Assembly: GCF_000003815.2 (NCBI RefSeq)
Contig: NC_049981.1
Coordinates: 16,360,063-16,424,062, forward strand
Direction: 5' to 3'
Length of the DNA: 64,000 nucleotides
Source: Branchiostoma floridae
Lineage: Eukaryota > Chordata > Leptocardii > Amphioxiformes > Branchiostomatidae
Position 1 is the stretch's first letter. Every line of letters starts with the position of its first letter. The notes below the pieces were generated by a model. It had not been told where the DNA came from. It ran no database searches and saw only the letters and a program-made list of their open reading frames with translations. This document shows positions 54,297 through 64,000 of the stretch, one piece after another. The position numbers were made by a program, and so were the translations under genes.

Positions 54297-57056
54297 CACT
54301 TTTCATATCTTCCCACTCTTGGACTGGAGATTCTCGACGGATTTCCCGAAATTCAAGGCAATTTCAAAATACTGTCTACCAGGCTGCAATGCGGCAGGGG
54401 TAGCTACTGTCCTTAGATTTTATAGCTCATTAAGTTCAACGAAAGTACATATCCGATGTCGTACAGTTTTCATCCTGTCTAGAAAATTGTCAAGCATAGC
54501 ATTCGTGCTGTACTTTAAGTTCAAATAAAAGATAGTGAAATAAGAATGATCTGTTTATGCTAAAAATGACCCGTTTGAAAATTTTCATCGTTTCACTTTA
54601 AAGTTTGATTAGATAAGCTGCCAACATGATGCTTCTCAAGGTAAAGTCGGAAGTTTCGGACCGACGTGATATTTGCTCCAGAAGTTTCGTAACATCAGTT
54701 AAGATGGTCGGCCGGGATAAAAGACATAATTTTTTGACATTGAATCAGATCAGTTTTTTTTTTTTTTTAATGTGAAAGGTAAAAAAATTCTTCTGATACT
54801 TCAGAGGTAATCCTGAGTTGAAGATGAGACGAATGATATATATGCACCTCAGCGTGTATCGTGCAACCTAAAAAAAATTGCCGCAAGGACAAGGGCACAT
54901 ACCGAAGGTATAGAAAGGACTTATTAAGTGATGTCCCTTTTCCTGTAAACCTGCCATCTCTGCTAGACTAATACTTCAAACGTAAGGCCAAGTCAGAAGA
55001 CAGGTACCAGTGGGATTTATGCTCCAGATGATCCCAACTACGTATGCCCATCTGTAACGTGAAAATTGAAAATGAAATGGCCGCTGGGCAACCAATACGC
55101 ACAGGAAGCACTCGCTAGGAAATGAACTGTGTTCGCTTTATGAAGTCATACGTTACCCGCATAGAGAAATGTACCTATGCGCCACCTGTGCAAATTTCAG
55201 CGTAACCTGAAGCAATTGCTCATCAATTCAAACCTATGTGGACAGGACACGGTGGTAGAACTTTTCACGGTTCAAAGGTCCTGATAACGCTGACGGAAAC
55301 TCGGCAGAACTTTTAATAACAAAGTTTGATATGAAGTTGGCTGTATTCCCCTGATGCTTAAAGGATTTGACAGAATCGGGTCGTTTCATCACCTTTGTAC
55401 TCTTATTTCAATCACACTGACCATATGGACAAAGATTAGGGCATTTTTTTGCGCAGTGTAACGTATACGACAGGGCGTAAATGTCAATCCAAAGCTGACA
55501 TGATGAGGGTAAGAATAGACTACATTTGAATGTTTTCACAACAGAACCTCCTCATTAGCAACGAAATACAAAATTAAGTCAAGAGAAGTTGCTTCATTTA
55601 ATTCGCATGCCGTGTCCTTCCTGAATATCTATCCTTCATTGATCTTTAATTAGCAATAACAAACATAGGTTACGATAAAAGTGACATTGGTAATAGTATG
55701 CATGCGAGCAACCATGTCAAATGATAGTGATCTTAATGTGTGTTATCCTCTTATGAATATGTTCAATTGATCAAGCTTGGAAAAAGAGATAACAATGAAG
55801 GTTTATATGTCTAGTCGAGGTACAGTACGTGGTCATGAGCTTTAATATATTATTACCGGCTAAAACCATTCGGAATCAGGGAGTGAACCACAAATTTTTG
55901 AATCGGCTTCCAGATGACTTAAACGGGCACGAAATCATATATGTTTTTAACATTTGATGATTCGTTACCGTTTCTAAGGGCTAGTGGCTTAAGACGCCCC
56001 TTTCGACAGAGAGAGAGAGAGAGAGAAAGAGAGAGGGGGGAGAAGATATATATATAGAGAGAGAGGGAGAGAGACAGAGGGAGAGAGATAGTTGGAACTG
56101 GCACTTTGACATTATCAGATGCAACAGAGCTTTCAGGTAACACACACATATTTTGCACATTCCAAAGGTACTAGATGATTACATTGTTATGAATATCTTC
56201 CCGCTTTGTTCATGTGACTGTTAAAAGGGAATGATAGATTGAACTTATTTGTGGATGATAAATGTTACATAACATTCTGTGTCTTACTTTTAGCATGAAA
56301 AATCAACAGTCTAGCAAGGAATGTGAAGTTGACAATGATAGAACAAGTCTGCATACCAACACAAGATACTCAGTAAGTCCCTGGTTGGTGGTAAATCTTT
56401 TCAGTATTGCATATATTCTATTGTAATGTAGTCAAGTGGCATACATTGTAACGTGACCTTTGAATAAAAGACTTAATTAGGACATTGGGAAGTGAAGTAG
56501 ATTGCAAATTGGCTATTCGAGTTAATTTCGGTTAATCTTTTGTTTTACAATGATAAGAGTCCTCACGAAATCATAGTCTTTTGTTCTCGAATTTTATGTT
56601 TCAGTTTTGTTGTGTCCCATGTGTGTGCTTTTATTTTGCATGTTTGCCATGATTTTCCTTAGGAAAAATTATGTGTTTCTTTAGCAGTAAAAGCAATGGT
56701 TAAAAAAAGACTTAATTAAGACAAAGAGACATTACGCCGTGCTCTCACGCCCCCGTACGTATATAAATATATATCCAATCCTCGCATAAATTGCAATGTT
56801 TTCAAAATGTTCCCTGTTATTTTCCTATCCTTTACAAACCTATGTATATTGAATATTAATATATTGGGGCTTCGTATGGCAGTACTGATATAGGGATTAC
56901 TCCACAGGCTGGAGATACTACCTGTTGTGAAGAAAACAAAACCGTGTATTTCTGACTGAGTTTAATGTCAGAGCTGCCTTCAAACTGTAGCATTAATGTA
57001 AGCTGTCTGGGGAAATAACTACTTAAATACACTGCTTAGATATCATTCTTTACTTA
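54297..57056. other. No gene recognised downstream of the satellite
   Basis: Holds the GA microsatellite. No frame above 80 codons has a family motif. Confidence 0.5.
56009..56092 (+). repeat. (GA)n microsatellite
   Basis: GA runs interrupted by GGGGGGAGAAG and a short TATATATATA. Confidence 0.9.
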
Positions 57057-57300
57057 TAACCTTCGCCAAGAGGGTTATATTTTGTGTATCGTTTGTGGCT
57101 ATGTTTATTTGTGTGTAAAAAAAAGCATAACTCGGGAACACCCAAATTGATTGTATTGATATATGACGTGTGGGTAGGTCTTGATTAGACCTAGAGACGA
57201 TTAGATTTAAGGCTCCTTAGCGGCTTGGTATGGTACTGCAGCGAAACTTCAGCGTTTGATATCTCGCGTTTTGGACATGCTGTGGTCATGGTTTTATTTG
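57057..57300 (-). repeat. Reverse-oriented copy of the modular repeat
   Basis: Starts with a small hairpin (AACCTTCGCC...GAGGGTT), then TATATTTTGTG, TAACTCGGGAACA and GGTACTGCAGCGAAACTTC...GACATGCTGTGGTCA. The last strings are the complement of 12796-12860 with roughly 80% identity by eye. Only about one unit is present. Confidence 0.6.
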
Positions 57301-60300
57301 TGCATTGTCTCAGCTTCCGAGTGTCTAGTTCAACTAAGCTTTAGATCAATGCAATGTTAGAGGCACACGTAATAAACACTTGTTTGTTTAGTGGCTTGTT
57401 TTCTGGCCAGGCGCACACTGAAGTCCTGCGTGTGCGGAGGAGAAATCCCGCCTGAAGAATTCCTGTTGATGGATTGTAAACAATTATTCTTTGAACACTA
57501 AGCTGAACAAGCAAGGAATAACCAGGTATGGACTACTATATCAACGATTTAGAATAATTATAATAGTTTATAGACATGTAGAATGAGATATAAAATCTGT
57601 AGAATGTAATACATATATACATACATATGTTTACTCGTCTTTTCAACTCGGTAAATAAAATTTATATTAAAAAATTGGTACATGAATAGATTTTTTTAAA
57701 TAAGCAAAAGATGAACAAATAATGATCGAAGACATTGTTTCTGTAAGAACTACTACCAAACTGGCAACATGGTTGCCTGTAGATCAACACCACAAGAATG
57801 CAGCCGAAATTAACAGGAGATTGGTTTGATTTCTATATCAGCAGGGTATTTGAAACACGGACCTTTAAACACACGTCACTGGGGTTTTTCGAAGGGATAT
57901 TCTTCCTCCTTTTAATTCATGATATGGTGGAATAAAGAGCTTTTCTTATTGGTTGAAGCTGATTCTGAATTCTAACGTACCTCTGAGCTCCATGCCAGTT
58001 ATTAAAAACCAGGTGACTTAACCAATAGTCGAGTCATTATAAGGCCGTGATGTATATTGCACGTCAAACTTTAACTCAATTTCCATGTATATGACATGTA
58101 GATGAATGTTTCTCCTTTTTAGTGAATACCGTCGTGACATTCATCAGGTAAAATTATTCACAATGAAAATCATTTTACGCTTATGTTTAATATCAAAATG
58201 TAATATCAGGCAATGTATCAAGAACTCAAATCAAAACATGTCATCCTAGGTCTCCCTAATATATTTTCTCATTATTTAAGTATATGATTTGACATTAAAA
58301 ACCTTTGCAGACTTTCCATCGATGCATGCGTCATGTAACGGTGACGTTTTGAATCCGAAATAGTGATAATGTTGGAGTGCGGCAGCAGCATAAACACTTG
58401 TATAATCAGCATCATAAGTTAGATTACACATAAAAACAAATCATATTCAGACACATCCGTGCAGGGATAGTAATGTCCAAAGAAAAGGAAACAATGCAAA
58501 AGGTTATGCTAACAGAAACAAGGCAATCTACAGGGTGGGGGGTGTGCTGGTATTAAGATACATCAGTAGTATTTATTGGTGTTCATAAACTTGGTATTTT
58601 ACGCATGTAACGCATGAAATCTATGTCTGTGCGGCCAACTATTTCATGTGACGCGGGGGGGGGGGGTATCCGACAGGGCAGATGCGCCGGTTGCTATCTG
58701 GGCGCTAGATCTGCAAAGCGCGCAAGATCAAGCTCCCACAGCAGTTGAATACCACATCTAACATAGACCCATATTCTTCACGCCGCATTTTACGTGTATG
58801 CCCTCCCTACGCAAGGGAACAAGACATAATGGTGATTCTGATAAAACTACTGGTTAACATTTATATTAATGTCCTTAACGTTCTTGCGTTATCACCTTCA
58901 CAACGAAGTTATGAGGATTGTCTGATGTTTTTGTATCAGATAATAGATTGACATCCACATGCACAAAGGAATATAACAAATTGAGAATTTGTTCTTTGTA
59001 TATCTTGTCTAAGAAAAAATATACTGCTGTGTGTTTATGAGATGTATCAAATTAAGTACATTTTCCTTGAAGTTAAAATCTGTATGTTGCAAGACGAATA
59101 CATTTATCAGACATGCGGCGAAGTTCATGATGATGATTTAACGTTCCAATGAAGCCTGCTTTAAAAAAAGCAAGAAACTTGATTGAAAAATAATAATGAA
59201 AAACAAACAAACAAACATGATCGGGTTTAGCTTAATTATACCATGAAAAGAAAGTGATCGCCTGGTATAATGTTGTGTCAGTCGATTTTCATGTATCCCA
59301 ATGATTGCGTCAATAACATTGTATCTATCAGAATGAGGCATTTCGCTAGCTTCTATATGGTCCCAAGGTGTGCTTTGAATCTACACATTATACAATAATG
59401 TAAATCCTTTAAAATGATATGAAATCCCCCGTTGAGGCAGAAATAGCACAAACCGTATTGTGTACCAACTGAACTATGCTTATGTCACCTAACTTGACAT
59501 CAGCTATTAATATTTCGTGTATTATTAAACCTGCCAGATGCAGAGTTCATCTGCATGATAAATCAGAAAACTCTATAGTCCAGTGAAATCTACAATGGGA
59601 CAGGGCCGTCATAGCATCAATGATTTATAAGGTCACAAAAACGGGCGCTGTTCATAGCAAACCTTGTTTATTTGGCGACGGTATGTGTTCGTGGAACTCT
59701 AGCAGTGGTATGATCTTGCTATCTGATTGAAACAGCCGGCATTCAATCGATGGGCATTAAACCGTTGGAGATTGCTCACAATCTTGGCTTGCTTCAGTCG
59801 ATGGTTGTTGTATGACCCCTTGTCCTAGTTACCTGATAGTATTTTATCACCAATCATTTGATAAAATAAGATATAACTTCACAGGCGGGCCTAGCCTGAA
59901 AACATAAGTTTTTGTTGGAAATCAGTACCTTTTACACCACCGCGTGTAAGATAAGGAAGACACCACAACGCCCACGTATTTTGTGGAAGATATTTGTATT
60001 CATGTATGAATCATGCATTAGTGCACCAGGAGTACCTGACCCGGAGTTAATAGCCATACACCCCCTGCGCAGCGGTGGCCTACTTTCCTTTACCTGATTC
60101 TGTGATTTGACATAAAATGTGACGTAATTACACTGGTTTGTTTGACATCAAAGCCCTGATGTCTATGGCGTACGGTGATCAATGTCTGGTCAGCTTTGGA
60201 GGTCAAATGTCAAAAAGACCTGTGGCTCTTATGCCGAAAGGGCAGCAACCTTCCAAAATACAGACAGACCTGTTTGTGTTTTAAAAGGTCTTGATAGAAG

Positions 60301-60550
60301 CGGGTCAGAGAGAGTAATGTGTTATTTCCTGTAGGCACACTGCTGAATCCAATCGGAAACCTATGGCCCATTTGGCGTGCCCTAATCCCACGCTGTGTCA
60401 GGTTGAAGAAGGTAAGCCTCTTTATATCCATCCGTTTGATTTTACCTTAGCACAGTGGTTCAGCCGTATCTAGTTATTACCTTTTCCGGAAAATTCATGT
60501 ATGTAGTTTGTGAGCATAAAATTTCATCTGTGTTGGTAGCGTACATAATA
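57301..60550. other. No gene recognised
   Basis: AT-rich, short frames only. A G10 run at about 58658 is the only low-complexity feature of note. Confidence 0.5.
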
Positions 60551-60928
60551 CTTCCAACACTGAATTAAACTATAGGGACTTACCCCTCTAAATCTCCGTC
60601 GACCTTGTTCACAGAATGACCCTTTTATCTCCAGCAGTTAACTCAGGAACACACCACTCTTTGGACAAAGTCAAAATCCTAGATTCAGAGCAGGATTTCT
60701 GTGCGCGAGGAATGAATGAGGCAGTGTACATTAGAGCCCACCGGCCCGCCATCAACAGAGACGGGGGGCGACATAGACTTTCTGATACTTATGACCCCCT
60801 CCTGCAAAAGTGGTGTGTTTCTGACGTCACTGCTGGAGATAGAAAGGGTCATTCTGTGAACAAGTTCGACGGTAATTGACCGAAAATTTAAAAGGAGTGA
60901 GTCACTATAGTTAATTCAGTGTTAGAAG
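60551..60928 (+). mobile_element. Foldback element with open reverse-transcriptase-associated peptide
   Basis: Left arm about 60551-60663 and right arm about 60806-60928 are inverted copies (TTGTTCACAGAATGACCCTT against its complement, plus TTCCAACACTGAATTA at the outer ends). The frame 60616-60879 includes KVKILDSEQDFCARGMNEAV, then YIRAHRPAINRDGGRHRLSD and TYDPLL. This is the terminal segment of reverse-transcriptase-type repeats, and the same motif is found in the foldback at 1898. The rest of the polymerase is absent, so this is a short derivative. Confidence 0.65.
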
Positions 60929-63900
60929 TAAAGTGTTAGCATTTTTCTATTAATGTGTAGTTTCTTGTTGCACTGTAGTTGAGCAGCATAACTCTAAAAC
61001 GCTATACTAATTGATTTCTTCATGATATTTGGAATGTTTTCAGCCCTTACCTACTAGTAGTCTAATGAGTTAAAATGCATGCAAATAATATAATTATTAT
61101 ACATACGGAATGTTACATTAGATAATACATTATCTACAGTAAAAAGCAAATCTGGTGTTTTCTGAATAATACATTATTTTAAAAAAACAGTTTTACTTTT
61201 TACTTTATTATTTATTAGAGCCTAGTTCAATACTATGATTCCAGCGTTTACCAGGCTAAAATACTAAGTCATGTTCAAAGCAAATTCAACAGAGGGTAAC
61301 ATATTTCTTGAGATCGTTTTACTGTAAATATGATCAAAATTTACCAGTTCAATATCTTTTCGGTAATTTATGAAAATTATTGTGTTCCTAGTGGGGCCCA
61401 AGTAGATAGTATGGTAATATGTAGAAAGTAAGAATATTAGCCTACAATTGCGCAAATACAATTATGATGTAGTGGCTCGCCTTTGTTTTTAAAAACGTCA
61501 GGTCGAATAGAGTGCCGTGGTCCATGTGGACACCAAATGTAGGCCGATATCACAATTATCATCACTAAAAAATAGGAATGCATGCTCTTGGGTCTTTTGT
61601 TAGACCTGTCTTACCTACCAGTAGCTCACAAGGCAGCAATGCGTCAAAGCACCGCACATGTCGCCTGAATAACCCCTACCGTCTGAGTCTGAATTCAAAT
61701 TGAACACAGCAATAGGGTAACAGATGAACTTCTAATCCAGCTTATACATCATGGTGTCAGGTGGATATTTACGGTCTTTGGTGTCTGTTTCTAACTCATG
61801 AAACTTTGCTGGTTGTCGCGTTCTAGTCCTGGGCATTGTTGCAGCATATAAATCACACGGAGAAACATGCACCGGGTGAATATTAATATCAACGTGTTCC
61901 GAGGTGGAGAGGGTGGCAAGTAACAGTTATTAAGAAGCTTTGTGTTATCACCAAGCTGCGAGAATACCTCGTTAATTGATTCCATGTATTATGGTGCTTT
62001 TAAAAGATCACATTATAGTGCGAAGAGTCCATTAACAGGATGCGTATGACTGATAGACAATTAGATACCGCCTAGAGTACTAATGGCATGAGTTAGTGTG
62101 TGCAGATGACATTGTTTCTTCATATATATGGCAAGAATTTTGACTGTGAGGATCATTCAAAGACAACGTTATGACCTTTATTTAGTTCATCAATTGTCGA
62201 AAGGTCACTAATGATAAGTAAACACAGAGAAATGACTGCTATCTTGTCCAAAGATCACCATGGTGTACATGTCATGATTCGAAAGTCTACAAAATTGTGC
62301 AATTCTCTGCCATGTCCGTACGCATTGTAAGACTGTCTGGTGCATGGTGCATGCTTTTCTCAAATCTATCAAATCTTCAACTATCAAAATGTCACCTATG
62401 ATTAATATGCATAGACACAGCAGCAATGATAGATGTCCCTGGAGCACTAAGCTGGGCATACCATCATCCGAGGGTCTACAAAATTGCCTGAAATAGAAAT
62501 AGGTTGACTCAAGATACGGTCTGTGAAATCCAACCAACCGTCCAATTGAATTTTGATGAATGGAAGAGCGGTCGAAAGTTGAAAGGAACGGCTGCGTTTT
62601 CGGCAAAAGCCTTGGCATTGCAGAACATGACAGTTTCGAAATGACTTGGACTGCCGTCTTCTCGAAGGAAACCGAATCGGCTCTTCTGAAGAGTTTTCTT
62701 TTCAGCTCTTTTGAGCTTGTCTTTTCATGAAACTCGCCTGCAGCAAAGGTATTAACCCACGTATCCGCCTCAACGATGCCCGGGAGGGGCCATATATTAA
62801 ATATCACATTATATCAAAAGGTGCTGTATAGCTTTCAGTATGACCAAACTTTCAAGTACCTCGGAGCCATTTACATACTTATCTACTTTGGGTACCAACG
62901 TTATTGAGGTGAAAAACTTATAAATCAGTTCAGCAATACTATAGCTATGTAATATATATGTATTATTGCATTTCGTGATATTTCCACCTGGGTTCAACGT
63001 CGTGTTATACTAACCCATGGCTAAACTTCCTGTAATTTGTACACGTGGGAGGATAGGTGTAATATAAATATTGAGGTACTTCCATCATTCATCAGTCGCT
63101 ATCCCATTAAAAGTTGACAGTACCTAACAACGTTCAAGATCCACAGCCCGGAATTAATTTCAGCGCAAGGTTTATTACACCAGCGCCGTAATTTATCGAC
63201 AAAATGATGATAAGTCTCGCATAACGTTTTTATGCATGCAATTAATTAGCCGCTAACCATTGATTTCTTTTTCACTGCCAAGGCGCCCACAGTAGATGAC
63301 CTACTTTATTTTTACATCAGGAATTCGTATAACTTCAAGTGTGCAGACAGTTGTAAACATGTCGAGAACAGGGACGGTTTCATCTGCCTAATAGATTGCT
63401 CAGCTCTTTCTTGCTTTTACACAAGTCCCTAGAGAAGCTGCGCTAATACGATCTGGCCTCTTGAAGATGTTCCCTGAGGATGTTAGTCATTAGTTCGAGC
63501 ATCATGTCTCACTCGTGGAGGAAATGTGCTCCTCGGAGGGTTTGACCTTTGTGCCCGGCTGCTGATGGGTTTGGAGTGGGGATACGCCGCACCAAGAGCG
63601 GTTAAGATTAGATTGAGCCAGGTTCTTGGCTTGCTGAGCCGCACACGTCGTGTCACTACAACATTAGTGATACCCTAATGCCAGAATGCACAAGACTTGT
63701 TGGCCGTATGGGAAAGTACATATGAATGTAATGCTGTTTTGACATTATCGTTTATTGTTCGTAGAGGCTTCCCTGACTAGAATGGTCTCAAAGTAGAACA
63801 TAGAAACAGTTTTCTACTTTAATATTTAACCTAAGGACTTTATATGTGAGTAGACTAGCATAGACAATGCGATATTTTTTCAATGTTATTGCTTAACACG

Positions 63901-64000
63901 TTAGAAAATAGGGTAATGAGATTAAATAGTTTTCATATAATTATGTTCATTCTATTTTTGTTTGTATCCGTATCTGTACAGTGCATTTTCCCTCGATCTT
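60929..64000. other. No gene recognised; tandem duplication inside
   Basis: Holds the 189-bp duplication. 63480-63660 is somewhat richer in GC than its surroundings but has no clear exon or splice structure. Confidence 0.45.
62185..62560 (-). repeat. Diverged 189-bp tandem duplication
   Basis: On the + strand GTCTACAAAATTG occurs at 62285 and 62474, and neighbouring strings (TCATTAGTGACC / TCATAGGTGACA on the minus strand) align at the same offset. A 199-codon minus-strand open frame (62208-62807) spans both copies. It has no recognisable domain, and the duplication, rather than a gene, explains part of its openness. Confidence 0.5.

Noticed and set aside
63480-63660. GC-richer segment considered as an exon or promoter of a following gene
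   Set aside because: No long frame, no clear splice sites and no CpG clustering strong enough to support a call.

Overview
This is eukaryotic, intron-rich and repeat-rich animal DNA. Its five runs of N are assembly gaps. One host gene can be followed from start codon to stop codon. The repeat content (tRNA-derived SINEs, many short foldback and MITE-like elements, fragments resembling Penelope-type reverse-transcriptase elements, a LINE with an APE-type endonuclease, and a satellite containing CCCTAA blocks) together with the lineage-specific receptor suggests an invertebrate deuterostome or a similar marine invertebrate. A lancelet (Branchiostoma) is my best guess, but the species is an inference.

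The gene lies on the + strand from 20357 to 51006 and encodes an ionotropic glutamate receptor (iGluR) subunit in ten coding exons. Splice sites and reading phases agree at every junction: 1569 coding bases, 522 residues plus stop. The product has a signal peptide, a short acidic linker in place of the usual ~400-residue amino-terminal domain, then S1, M1, pore loop, M3, S2, M4 and a short basic tail. Three features are unusual. The large N-terminal domain is absent. Arginine is genomically encoded at the pore Q/R site. Four residues are missing in S2 exactly where the ligand-contacting Gly-Ser/Ala-Thr motif normally sits. The last intron begins with an in-frame stop and contains poly(A) signals, so a second C-terminus is possible.

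Region by region: 1-20356 has no recognisable gene. It holds diverged tandem repeats (1-780), SINE pieces (805, 7035, 13561), a foldback element with a reverse-transcriptase-associated peptide signature (1898-2297), a palindrome (10866-10930) and a modular repeat ending in a hairpin (12290-13050). Intron 1 (20436-31324) holds a MITE nested in a SINE, three other inverted-repeat elements, a foldback around a gap, and a LINE relic. Intron 5 holds a 162-bp-period tandem repeat with the same hairpin ending. Intron 6 holds a LINE relic, a near-complete SINE, a LINE with a 1229-codon open frame in the same orientation as the gene, and a possible GPCR-like fragment on the opposite strand. Intron 8 holds a long TG tract and a gap flanked by duplicated sequence.

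Downstream of the gene (51007-64000) are the 3' UTR with two candidate poly(A) signals, a second MITE copy cut by a gap, a 164-bp satellite carrying telomere-like repeats (about 52715-54296), a further copy of the modular repeat, a second foldback with the same peptide signature (60551-60928) and a 189-bp tandem duplication (about 62185-62560). No second host gene is supported.
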